From NCBI RefSeq assembly GCF_023276435.1, contig NZ_JALLPO010000029.1, positions 62,001-126,000 on the forward strand: a stretch of 64,000 bases of DNA. The letters are read 5' to 3'. Below the pieces are notes generated by a model. That model worked only from the letters and a program-made list of their open reading frames with translations, searched no databases and was not told where the DNA came from. This DNA comes from Sphaerisporangium perillae (lineage in GTDB: Bacteria > Actinomycetota > Actinomycetes > Streptosporangiales > Streptosporangiaceae). The position numbers were made by a program, and so were the translations under genes. Position 1 is the first letter of the stretch, and every line of letters starts with the position of its first letter. This document shows positions 1 through 7,622 of the stretch, piece by piece.

Positions 1-102
1 CGCCGCGATCAGCTTGCCCGCCGCGTAGAAGCGGATGAGCGGTGCCAGCGTGATGAGAAACGCCCCGATCGCGATGAGAACGACTCCAGTGATGCGCCGC
101 AT
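1..102 (-). CDS. DUF3068 (PorA-like) protein, N-terminal part only
   Basis: The first 34 codons of a gene that runs off the left edge. The ATG at 102 is preceded by a strong GGAGG about 7 bases upstream. The peptide starts MRRITGVVLIAIGAFLITLA and continues with PLIRFYAAGKLIAA, an uncleaved N-terminal membrane segment followed by a short RFY motif. This is the typical opening of actinobacterial DUF3068 proteins, membrane-anchored proteins with a large extracytoplasmic domain that are often annotated as PorA family. A second member of the same family lies at 21341-22345. Function is unknown. The family call rests on a short stretch but the pattern is characteristic. Confidence 0.7.
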   Translation of the reverse strand, partial: MRRITGVVLIAIGAFLITLAPLIRFYAAGKLIAA

Positions 103-616
103 CCAAATCCTCCGGGGTAACCGACAACGCGGGGTACTCGGACCCTTTGTCCAATAGCGCCTATGTTGTCCGCGATCGTAGTGCCGAGTGTGGCTTCCGT
201 CACTCACCTGCCGCCAAATTGATAGAAACGTGTTCTACCTGAGCGGCCGCCGCCCGGCCGCGGGGCATCCCGATGGTGCCATACGCCGGTCGGCCGCCTC
301 CAACCGCGGTGGGACCATCCGCTCAGAACGCGACCTCTTCCTCGGCGCCAGAACGCCGCGCGTACCGGCAGGGATCCGGACAGGCCGGCTTCTGGCACCA
401 CGGCGCGAGCCCGCCGTCCGGCCACCTCCGGCCGTGCCGACACGCGTTTCCACCCGCTTCTTGACAGGACCGTACCGAGTTCGGTGCGCCATCTCTGTCG
501 ATCACCGCTCCATCCACGCAGGTCAACCCGTTATTCGGCATGATCCAACAAATTACTGTCAAATTTGGTGACATATCGGCATTGCGGGCATAACACGGCG
601 GTCGTACGTTCCCGGT
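103..616. other. Intergenic region between divergent genes
   Basis: About 510 bases separate the divergent DUF3068 and LysR genes. The short open frames here overlap on both strands and have no convincing ribosome binding sites or protein-like composition. The stretch closest to the LysR start (around 535-600) is less GC-rich and is the likely promoter and LysR operator area. No clear repeat or RNA was seen. Confidence 0.4.
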
Positions 617-1576
617 ATGGATCTGGAGCTCCGTCACCTCAAGATCGTGCGCGCGGTCGCCGAGGCAGGGAGCGTCACCAAGGCGGCCACCCAGTTAGGA
701 CTGGCCCAGCCGTCACTGACCGCGCAGCTCAAACGCATCGAGCGCACGCTCGGAGGCACCCTCTTCGAACGCGACCGCAACGGCGCCCGCCCCACTCCCC
801 TCGGCGAACTCGTCCTCACCCGTGCACGCGTCCTGCTGCCCGCCGTACGGGAACTCCAGGAAGAGGCGGTGCGCTTCGCCAACACCTACGCCGGCATCTC
901 GGGTTTCCGCATCGGCGCCACGCACGGGCCGATCCTCGGCGGCCTCGTCGAGCGTCTCACCGGAGCCCATCCGTCCACACCCATCAGCACCCGCACGTCC
1001 TGGTCGGCACGCGAGCTCACCACCCTGGTCGGCGCCGGACGACTGGACTTCGCCCTCATCGGCACCTGCGGGGACACCCCACCCCCCGCCGCCGAGGCCA
1101 TGGCCTGGAGCGTCGTGGGCACCGACCCGGTCTTCGCCCTGCTCGGGGAGGATCATCCCCTGGCCGGGGAGAAGGAGGTGGAGCTGTCCAGCCTCGCCGA
1201 CGAGGGATGGGCGGTCGTTCCGGGGGACGGCTGTTTCGCGGACTGCTTCGCCGGAGCGTGCGCGCGTGCGGGTTTCGTCCCGAAGACCGTGTACGAGACG
1301 GACGTGGCGACCTGCCTGCATCTGGTCAAGGCCGGCAAGGCCGTGGCGCTGTGCCAGGCGACGTTCGACCTCGCCGCCGGACTGGTGATGATGCCCATCG
1401 CCGGGGCGCCACTGCGCTGGAGGCATCTGCTGGGCTGGCATTCCGACTCTCTCACCGCCTGCGCCGCGCCCGCGGTCGCCGACCACGCGCGGGATGCCTA
1501 CGCGGACGCCGTACGGCGCAGTTCCCGCTACGCCGACTGGCTGGTGGCCAATCCACAGTTCGGGACGGTTCCATAG
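617..1576 (+). CDS. LysR-family transcriptional regulator
   Basis: A 319-residue protein of normal LysR length. Residues 1-60 form the winged helix-turn-helix: it opens MDLELRHLKIVRAVAEAGSV, followed by the AATQLGLAQPSLTAQLKRIE recognition region and LFERDRNG in the wing. Residues of about 90-300 match the periplasmic-binding-like co-inducer domain. It stands alone, downstream of a long divergent intergenic region, which is the usual arrangement for autoregulation. The next gene on the same strand is a secreted protease 86 bases away with its own upstream element, so there is no operon. Target and inducer cannot be read from the sequence. Confidence 0.93.
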   Translation: MDLELRHLKIVRAVAEAGSVTKAATQLGLAQPSLTAQLKRIERTLGGTLFERDRNGARPTPLGELVLTRARVLLPAVRELQEEAVRFANTYAGISGFRIGATHGPILGGLVERLTGAHPSTPISTRTSWSARELTTLVGAGRLDFALIGTCGDTPPPAAEAMAWSVVGTDPVFALLGEDHPLAGEKEVELSSLADEGWAVVPGDGCFADCFAGACARAGFVPKTVYETDVATCLHLVKAGKAVALCQATFDLAAGLVMMPIAGAPLRWRHLLGWHSDSLTACAAPAVADHARDAYADAVRRSSRYADWLVANPQFGTVP

Positions 1577-1584
1577 TGCGACGG

Positions 1585-1600
1585 TAGGGACGAACCGATA
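1585..1600 (+). promoter_or_regulatory. Upstream element shared by the two S1 protease genes, copy 1
   Basis: TAGGGACGAACCGATA lies 62 bases upstream of the first protease start. A copy with 14 of 16 identical bases lies at 3302-3317 upstream of the second protease. The leader sequences further down (ACGGTGACGGCACCCCC and CGAGGAGA) also match. It could be a promoter or operator duplicated with the gene. Confidence 0.4.
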
Positions 1601-1662
1601 TGTACGCGACCCGGCGTTGACGCATCTACGGTGACGGCACCCCCACACCGAGGAGACCCCCC

Positions 1663-3156
1663 ATGCTCCGCAGACGCACGGTCACCGCCGGATGCGCTCT
1701 GGCAATCAGCGTCCTCACCCTCATGGCAGCCCCCGCCGTCGCAGAACGCGAGCCGGCAGGCGCGACCGGCAGTTCCGCTCTGAAGCCCCCGCCCGGCATG
1801 GTGCAGGCCATGCAGCGGGACCTCGGCATCACCGCGGAGCAGGCCGAGTCGCGCCTGCTCAACGAGTCACGCCTCAGCGGCGTCGAGACGAAGGTCCGCA
1901 AGCAGCTCACCGACACCTTCGCCGGTTCGTGGCTCACCGGATCGACCTCCGGAACGCTCACCGTCGCCACCACCGACCCCTCCGCCATCTCCTCCATCAC
2001 CGGCTCGGGCGCCCAGGCCAAGGTCGTCAGCCACTCCATTGCCTCGCTCGCCGCCGCCAAGGACACCCTGGACAAGGCGAGCGCCCAGGCGCCCAAGTCG
2101 ACCCCGGTGTGGTACGTCGACGTGCGCACCAACAGCGTCGTCGTCCTGTCGTCCCAGCCCGCCGAGGCCGAGGCCTTCATCGCCGCCAGCGGCGTCGACA
2201 AGGCCGCGGTCCGCGTCGAGCAGTCCAGCGAGCAGCCCCAGACCTACTACGACGTGCGCGGCGGCGACGCCTACTACATCAACAACTCGGCCCGCTGCTC
2301 CATCGGCTTCCCCGTGACCAAGGGCAGCACGCCCGGCTTCGTCAGCGCCGGCCACTGCGGCAACGCCGGCAACTCGACGACCGGCTACAACCAGGTCGCG
2401 CAGGGCACCTTCCAGGGGTCTTCGTTCCCGACGAACGACTACTCGTGGGTGGCGGTGAACAGCAACTGGACGCCGCAGCCATGGGTCAACAACGGCAGCG
2501 GCGGCAACGTGACCGTCAGCGGCTCGACCGTCGCGGTCGTCGGCGCGTCGATCTGCCGGTCCGGCTCGACCACCGGCTGGCACTGCGGCACCGTCCAGCA
2601 GCTCAACACCAGCGTCACCTACTCGCAGGGCACGGTGTACGAGGTGACCCGCACCAACGTCTGCGCCGAGCCGGGCGACTCCGGCGGCTCCTTCATCTCC
2701 GGCAGCCAGGCCCAGGGCGTCACCTCCGGTGGCTCGGGCGACTGCACCTCCGGCGGCACGACGTACTTCCAGCCGGTCAACGAGATCCTCTCGGTCTACG
2801 GCTTGACGCTGAAGACCAGCGGCGGCACCCCGCCGCCGCCCACCGGCTGCAGCGGCTACCAGCAGACCGTCAGCGGTAGCCTGACCAGCGGCGCGAGCGC
2901 CTACCAGCCGAACAACTCCTACTACCAGTCCACCGTCTCCGGGACCCACAGCGCCTGCCTCGACGGCCCCAACGGCACGGACTTCGACCTCTACCTGCAG
3001 AAGTGGAACGGCTCGACCTGGGTGAACGTGGCGAGCGGCATCACCTCCGCCCCCGATGAGACGATCACCTACTCCGGTACGTCCGGCTACTACCGCTACC
3101 GCGTCGAGGCCTACAGCGGCAGCGGCTCCTACACCCTGGGCTTCAGCAAGCCGTAA
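1663..3156 (+). CDS. Secreted S1 serine protease with C-terminal PPC-like domain
   Basis: A 497-residue streptogrisin/alpha-lytic-type preproprotease. Residues 1-28 are a Sec signal peptide (RRRT, hydrophobic core, AxA cleavage at PAVA). A prodomain of about 160 residues follows, and mature chymotrypsin-fold sequence starts near residue 195. The triad is His231 in SAGHCG, Asp259 in TNDYSW and Ser340 in GDSGGS. After the protease domain comes a PPPP linker near residue 390 and about 100 residues resembling a bacterial pre-peptidase C-terminal domain (FDLYLQKWNGSTW and YRYRVEAYSGSGSYTL). RBS GAGGAG precedes the ATG. It is a tandem paralogue of the gene at 3379, which lacks the extra domain. A broad-specificity extracellular endopeptidase is the expected role. 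Confidence 0.93.
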   Translation: MLRRRTVTAGCALAISVLTLMAAPAVAEREPAGATGSSALKPPPGMVQAMQRDLGITAEQAESRLLNESRLSGVETKVRKQLTDTFAGSWLTGSTSGTLTVATTDPSAISSITGSGAQAKVVSHSIASLAAAKDTLDKASAQAPKSTPVWYVDVRTNSVVVLSSQPAEAEAFIAASGVDKAAVRVEQSSEQPQTYYDVRGGDAYYINNSARCSIGFPVTKGSTPGFVSAGHCGNAGNSTTGYNQVAQGTFQGSSFPTNDYSWVAVNSNWTPQPWVNNGSGGNVTVSGSTVAVVGASICRSGSTTGWHCGTVQQLNTSVTYSQGTVYEVTRTNVCAEPGDSGGSFISGSQAQGVTSGGSGDCTSGGTTYFQPVNEILSVYGLTLKTSGGTPPPPTGCSGYQQTVSGSLTSGASAYQPNNSYYQSTVSGTHSACLDGPNGTDFDLYLQKWNGSTWVNVASGITSAPDETITYSGTSGYYRYRVEAYSGSGSYTLGFSKP

Positions 3157-3189
3157 GGCCCCCCAGCCGGGCAACACCGCCCATACAGC

Positions 3190-3241
3190 ACACCACGCGG
3201 CGCCGCCCCGTCCGTCTCAGGACGACGGCGCCGCGTGGTGT
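3190..3241 (+). terminator. Rho-independent-type terminator after the first S1 protease
   Basis: A perfect 16-bp inverted repeat (ACACCACGCGGCGCCG at 3190-3205, complement at 3226-3241) with a 20-base loop begins 34 bases after the protease stop. There is no T-run, which is common for actinomycete terminators. Confidence 0.8.
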
Positions 3242-3301
3242 CATACGGCCGCTGCCAGACACCGTCTCCGTAACGCGGCGCATGGGTCCATAACCCGGCG
3301 A

Positions 3302-3317
3302 TAGGGACAAAACGATA
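3302..3317 (+). promoter_or_regulatory. Upstream element shared by the two S1 protease genes, copy 2
   Basis: TAGGGACAAAACGATA, 61 bases upstream of the second protease start and at almost the same distance as copy 1 (1585-1600). Conservation of position and sequence between the paralogues suggests a shared promoter or regulator site. Confidence 0.4.
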
Positions 3318-3378
3318 GCTCCGCGTCTGCCGTGGGCCCAGTTACGGTAACGGCACCCCCCGACAACGAGGAGAGCCC

Positions 3379-4527
3379 ATGCTCCGCAGACGCACGGTTA
3401 CCGCCGGATGCGCTCTGGCAATCAGCGTCCTCACCCTCATGGCCGCCCCGGCTGTCGCAGACCGCGCACCAGCCGACGCGACCGCCTCCGCTCCGAAGCC
3501 CGCCCCCGCCATGATCGACGCGATGAGCCGTGACCTCGGCATCAGCAAGGAGCAGGCCGAGTCTCGCCTGCTCAACGAGGCCCGCTTCACGGGCGTCGAA
3601 GCCTCGGTCACCCAGAAGCTCGGCGACAGCTACGCCGGCTCGTGGCTCAGCGGCCCGACCTCCGCGACGCTCACCGTCGCGACCACCGACGCCGCGGCCG
3701 CCTCCTCCATCACCGGCACGGGCGTGCAGGCGCAGGTCGTCGGCCACAGCCTCGCGTCGCTCGACGCCGCCAAGGCCGCTCTCGACAAGGCGCAGGCGCC
3801 CACGTCGACGCCGGTGTGGTACGTCGACGTACGCACCAACAGCGTCGTCGTCCAGTCCTCCCAGCCGGCCGAGGCCGAAGCCTTCATCGCCGCCAGCGGC
3901 GCCGACAGGTCCATGGTCCGCGTCGAGCAGTCCAGCGAGCAGCCCCAGACCTACTACGACGTGCGCGGCGGCGACGCCTACTACATCAACAACTCGGCCC
4001 GCTGCTCCATCGGCTTCTCCGTGCGGAGGGGCAGCACGCCCGGGTTCGTCAGCGCCGGCCACTGCGGCCGGGCCGGCAGCACCACGACCGGCTACAACAG
4101 CGTGTCGCAGGGCACCTTCCAGGGTTCGGTCTTCCCCGGCAGCGACTACTCCTGGATCGCGGTGAACAGCAGCTGGACGCCCAGGGGCTGGGTCAAGGGC
4201 AGCAGCGGCAACGTGACCGTCAGCGGCTCGACCGTCGCCGGCGTCGGCTCGTCCATCTGCCGGTCCGGCTCCACCACCGGCTGGCACTGCGGCACCGTCC
4301 TGCAGCGCAACACCAGCGTGACGTACTCGCAGGGCACGGTGTACGAAGTGACCCGCACCAACGTCTGCGCCGAGCCCGGTGACTCCGGCGGCAGCTACAT
4401 CTCCGGCAGCCAGGCCCAGGGCGTCACCTCCGGCGGCTCGGGCAACTGCAGCTCCGGCGGCACCACCTTCTTCCAGCCCGTCAACGAGATCCTGTCCGTC
4501 TACGGCCTCACCCTCGTGACCGGGTAG
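3379..4527 (+). CDS. Secreted S1 serine protease, single-domain paralogue
   Basis: A 382-residue preproprotease. The first 28 residues are nearly identical to the upstream paralogue, including the signal peptide. The prodomain has diverged moderately, and the catalytic domain is very similar. The triad is His228 (SAGHCG), Asp256 (GSDYSW) and Ser336 (GDSGGS). Cysteine pairs around the His (ARCSIGF to GHCG) and the Ser (CAEPGDSGG to GNCSSGG) are kept. The protein ends at the protease domain (ILSVYGLTLVTG), so the PPC-like domain of its neighbour is absent. GAGGAG precedes the ATG. The homologous leader and signal indicate a tandem duplication followed by gain or loss of the C-terminal module. 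A terminator follows directly. Confidence 0.93.
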   Translation: MLRRRTVTAGCALAISVLTLMAAPAVADRAPADATASAPKPAPAMIDAMSRDLGISKEQAESRLLNEARFTGVEASVTQKLGDSYAGSWLSGPTSATLTVATTDAAAASSITGTGVQAQVVGHSLASLDAAKAALDKAQAPTSTPVWYVDVRTNSVVVQSSQPAEAEAFIAASGADRSMVRVEQSSEQPQTYYDVRGGDAYYINNSARCSIGFSVRRGSTPGFVSAGHCGRAGSTTTGYNSVSQGTFQGSVFPGSDYSWIAVNSSWTPRGWVKGSSGNVTVSGSTVAGVGSSICRSGSTTGWHCGTVLQRNTSVTYSQGTVYEVTRTNVCAEPGDSGGSYISGSQAQGVTSGGSGNCSSGGTTFFQPVNEILSVYGLTLVTG

Positions 4528-4551
4528 CAACCCCCCACCACCCGGCCATCC

Positions 4552-4583
4552 GAAGCGCCGCCCTCCCCCGAGGGCGGCGCTTC
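4552..4583 (+). terminator. Terminator after the second S1 protease
   Basis: A perfect 13-bp stem (GAAGCGCCGCCCT at 4552-4564, complement at 4571-4583) with a 6-base loop, 25 bases after the stop codon. It lies between convergent genes and may serve both. Confidence 0.85.
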
Positions 4584-4679
4584 ACCTTGTCCACCACGCT
4601 CACCGATGATGGCGCCGCTTCCAGTCCAGGCTTCCCTTGCGGACCCGGCGGCCCGGGCGGACCCTACCGGACCGGATCC

Positions 4680-5324
4680 TTATGGGTGCTTGGCCTCGGG
4701 CACCGAGTGACCGCTCTTGCCGTGCTTGTGGGTGGTCTCCCGGTCCTTGACGCCGTGCTTGTGGATGGTCTTCGGCGTGCGGACGGAAAGCCAGCGATGG
4801 GCCTCCTTTTCGAGCGCCTCGTGGAGCGCGCGTTCGCTGTGCGCCGTGCGCAGCCTTCGGTCCCGGAACAGGTCTTCGGTGAAATGGTTGTTGTGGTGCC
4901 CGTGATGCCATCCGTGGTGTCGATGGTGGCCGCCGCGTCCGCCGTGACCGCCGTCGCCGTACACGTCGTGGACCGAGACTTTGAGGTGCGGTTGGTGGAC
5001 GAAGCGTTCGTGGTGTCCGTGCTTTCGCGGGCGTTGGGCGACGTAGCGTATCCGGCGGTGTTTCCGGACTTCCTTTCTGGGCTTCTTCGCGGAGGGAACC
5101 TCGCCTCCGCCTCCGCCGCCTCCGCCACCGCCGTCGGGTGTCGACGTGAGCGTGAGGCGGGCGTCGGCGCCGTTCTCCGCCGCGCCGGCGTGAGAGTCGG
5201 CGAGCGCGGGAAGCGGCAGCGCCATGAGCGCCCCGGCCGTCATCGCCGCGCCGATATACGCGAACAGGGATCGATCGCTGATCTTTCGCAGCAAAGACCG
5301 CCTGCTTCTAGGTGGATGAATCAC
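4680..5324 (-). CDS. Exported histidine-rich protein, function unknown
   Basis: A 214-residue protein starting at GTG 5324, with a GGGGGG ribosome binding site 7 bases upstream. Residues 18-43 are a Sec-type signal (hydrophobic FAYIGAAMTAGALMALPLPA, then ALADS as cleavage site). The mature part has a run of ten glycines (about residues 65-74), a basic stretch (KKPRKEVRKHRRIR) and then dense histidines: GGHHRHHGWHHGHHNNH near residue 133 and repeated HKHG motifs near the C-terminus. About 27 histidines follow the signal. The composition suggests extracytoplasmic binding of Zn, Ni, Cu or Co, but no enzyme domain is recognisable. It is divergent from a two-component system across an AT-rich gap, so joint regulation is possible but unproven. 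Confidence 0.6.
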   Translation of the reverse strand: MIHPPRSRRSLLRKISDRSLFAYIGAAMTAGALMALPLPALADSHAGAAENGADARLTLTSTPDGGGGGGGGGGEVPSAKKPRKEVRKHRRIRYVAQRPRKHGHHERFVHQPHLKVSVHDVYGDGGHGGRGGHHRHHGWHHGHHNNHFTEDLFRDRRLRTAHSERALHEALEKEAHRWLSVRTPKTIHKHGVKDRETTHKHGKSGHSVPEAKHP

Positions 5325-5366
5325 CTAACTACCCCCCAATTAGTAAAGGCAGTGAATCGAGCCTTG

Positions 5367-5534
5367 TATCACCATAATGGCGGCACAGAGGTGAACTACC
5401 CCGGATTGCGATGACAACACAAATGATTATTCAGACTAAGAACGCCGAGTGCTGATTTATACGGCAAATGGGATGTGAGTTCGACAAGCCGCCTTAAGCG
5501 GAATCTCCGACGAGGCGCTTTATATCACCATAAT
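5367..5534. repeat. AT-rich divergent intergenic region with a duplicated 12-mer
   Basis: The 294-base gap between the His-rich gene and the histidine kinase is much less GC-rich than its surroundings. It contains TATCACCATAAT twice, at 5367-5378 and 5523-5534, in the same orientation. Such a pair could be operator half-sites or promoter elements of the two divergent units. No gene is visible in the gap. Confidence 0.4.
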
Positions 5535-5618
5535 TAGGATGATCCCTCTGCGGCGGGCTGGCGCGGGGGCCGCAGCCAGCGCCTACGCAACTGCGGCAGT
5601 ACGACCACCGGAGACTGC

Positions 5619-6797
5619 TTGCTCTTCGTCGGCGTCCCATATTCTCTGATCGTGAAGGGTCTGCGGGCGGCGTGGCGGGCACTCCATCGACCGCGCGTCA
5701 CCGACTTCCTGCTGGCGCTGTTCATCTGGGTGTTTCAGGCGGTGTTCGCCTTCGCCATCGGTGTGCGAGTGCCGCCACTCCTGGTGATGGTGCTCGACAC
5801 CGCCGCTTCGACGACGCTGCTCTGGCGTCGTGACCGGCCGTTCACCGTCCTGGCGCTCACCGTGGCCTGCCATCTGGTGACCGTCATGACCGGCCAGGTG
5901 ACCTGGGTCGGCGGGGCGGCGACGTGCGCACTGTATTCTGCCGGCCGGTACGGCGCGCCGCGTCGCGCCTGGATCGCGGCGATAGCGGTGGACGTCACCA
6001 TCGCCGTCGACGCCCAACTCCTCTACCTCGTCCGAGGCGAGAGGCCGTCGGTGACGGGGGCGCTCGGGGCGCTGGTCGTGGTCGGGCTCGGCCAGTTGCT
6101 GCGGTTTCGCCGGGAGCTGGCCGACCGGGCGAGGACCGAACTGGCCGAGGCGGCGGTGCGGGCCGAGCGCCGCCGGATCGCGCGGGAGTTGCATGATGTG
6201 GTAGCCCACCACATCACCACGATGAACGTGCTGGTCGGCGCAGCCCGCACGACCATGATCAGCCATCCGGGACAGGCTCAGACCACGCTGCTCACCGCGG
6301 AGCGGACCGGACGCGAGGCGATGGCGGAGATGCGGCAGCTGCTGCACGTGCTGCGCGCGGATGACGCCCCCGACACCGGATTCGCCGGCTACGGCGTGGC
6401 CGCGCTGCCCACGCTGGCCGCCAGGACCAGAGCGGTCGGCCTACCGGTAGAGCTGGAGGTGACCGGTGATCCCATCGAGCTGAGCCCCGCGGTGGATCAC
6501 ACGCTCTACCGGATCGTCCAGGAGGCACTGACCAACACCCGCAAGCACGCCGGCGGTGCGAGGGCGAGCGTCCGGATCGCCTACGAGCCCGCGGCGGTGG
6601 AGGTCGAAGTGCTCGACGACGGCCTCGGCCCAGGGGGAATGGAGAGCGGTTTCGGCGAGAGCGGTTTCGGCCTGGGCGGCATGGCCGAGCGGGTGGCGAC
6701 CTGCGGCGGGCGACTGCGGGCCGGGCCGCGCCCCGGAGGAGGCTTCGAGGTCCGCGCCCGCATCCCCCTGGCCGCCGTACCGGAGGAGAAGACATGA
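5619..6797 (+). CDS. NarL/DesK-type sensor histidine kinase
   Basis: A 392-residue kinase. Start TTG 5619 has GGAG 5 bases upstream; GTG 5652 is an in-frame alternative. Residues 25-170 hold several hydrophobic membrane segments without a large extracellular domain. The HisKA_3 dimerisation helix carries phospho-acceptor His192 (RRRIARELHDVVAHH). The HATPase_c domain follows with N-box Asn306 (EALTNTRKHA) and DDGLG and GLGGMAERV ATP-lid motifs. It overlaps the response regulator by 4 bases (ATGA), so they are translationally coupled. Signals sensed by this family are usually membrane or envelope stress, but nothing here defines the ligand. Confidence 0.93.
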   Translation: MLFVGVPYSLIVKGLRAAWRALHRPRVTDFLLALFIWVFQAVFAFAIGVRVPPLLVMVLDTAASTTLLWRRDRPFTVLALTVACHLVTVMTGQVTWVGGAATCALYSAGRYGAPRRAWIAAIAVDVTIAVDAQLLYLVRGERPSVTGALGALVVVGLGQLLRFRRELADRARTELAEAAVRAERRRIARELHDVVAHHITTMNVLVGAARTTMISHPGQAQTTLLTAERTGREAMAEMRQLLHVLRADDAPDTGFAGYGVAALPTLAARTRAVGLPVELEVTGDPIELSPAVDHTLYRIVQEALTNTRKHAGGARASVRIAYEPAAVEVEVLDDGLGPGGMESGFGESGFGLGGMAERVATCGGRLRAGPRPGGGFEVRARIPLAAVPEEKT

Positions 6798-7456
6798 TCA
6801 AGATCCTGATCGTGGACGACCATGCGCTGGTTCGCGCGGGATTCCGCATGATCCTGGATGCTCAGGACGACATGACCGTGATGGGCGAGGCGGAGGACGG
6901 CAAGGAGGCACTGCGCCGTACCCGGGAGCTGCTGCCGGATGTGGTGCTCATGGATCTGCACATGCCGGGCGCCGACGGCATCACCGCCACCAGCGCGATC
7001 ATCGCCGAGTCGCCCGGGGTACGGGTGCTCGCGCTGAGCACCTTCGACTTGGACGACCACGTCGTCGACGCGCTGCGGGCCGGCGCGTCGGGCTTCCTGC
7101 CCAAGGACATCTCCCCCGAGGAGCTGGTGGAGGGGGTCCGAGTGGTGCATCGTGGGGAGGCAGCGGTCGCGCCCCGGCTGCTGACCCGCCTGATCGGCAC
7201 GTTCGTCCAGGCCGCCCGGCCACGCCATACGGCCACGCCCGACGCCCTGGCCGGGCTGACCGACCGCGAGCAAGAGGTGCTGACGCTCATCGCCCGCGGC
7301 CGGTCCAACGCCGAGATCTCCGCCACCTTGCACCTGGCCGCCTCCACCGTGAAGAACCACGTAACCAGCCTGTTCGCCAAGATCGGCGTCCGCGACCGAG
7401 CCCAGGCCGTCATCGCCGCCTACGAGGCGGGGCTCATCACCCCCGGGGACTCCTGA
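6794..7456 (+). CDS. NarL/LuxR-type response regulator
   Basis: A 220-residue two-domain regulator paired with the upstream kinase. The receiver domain (residues 1-120) has the acidic pair in IVDDH, phospho-acceptor Asp54 (VLMDLHMP), Thr/Ser in LALSTFD and Lys in FLPKD. The C-terminal LuxR helix-turn-helix spans residues 155-215 (LTDREQEVLTLIARGRSN, ASTVKNHVTSLFAKIGVRDR). The ATG overlaps the kinase stop, and GGAGG lies upstream within the kinase gene. Phosphorylation by the kinase should drive dimerisation and DNA binding. Targets are unknown. Confidence 0.95.
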   Translation: MIKILIVDDHALVRAGFRMILDAQDDMTVMGEAEDGKEALRRTRELLPDVVLMDLHMPGADGITATSAIIAESPGVRVLALSTFDLDDHVVDALRAGASGFLPKDISPEELVEGVRVVHRGEAAVAPRLLTRLIGTFVQAARPRHTATPDALAGLTDREQEVLTLIARGRSNAEISATLHLAASTVKNHVTSLFAKIGVRDRAQAVIAAYEAGLITPGDS

Positions 7457-7467
7457 CGTCAGGCACT

Positions 7468-7483
7468 GGAGGGCGATCCCTCC
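7468..7483. terminator. Possible short terminator hairpin
   Basis: GGAGGG and CCCTCC form a 6-bp stem with a CGAT loop, 11 bases after the response regulator stop and between convergent genes. The stem is short, so this is tentative. Confidence 0.35.
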
Positions 7484-7622
7484 GGCGCCCGGTGCTGATC
7501 AGAGAAAATCTGCAGCGAGGGGCCGGGGCCACCTCTGATGATTTCGGCGCCCGGGGTTCCCGTTCGCGGCAGCAGCGGTCCACCGGGTGTGCTCCGCTCG
7601 CGGTGCACGGTGTGGCCGCCGC

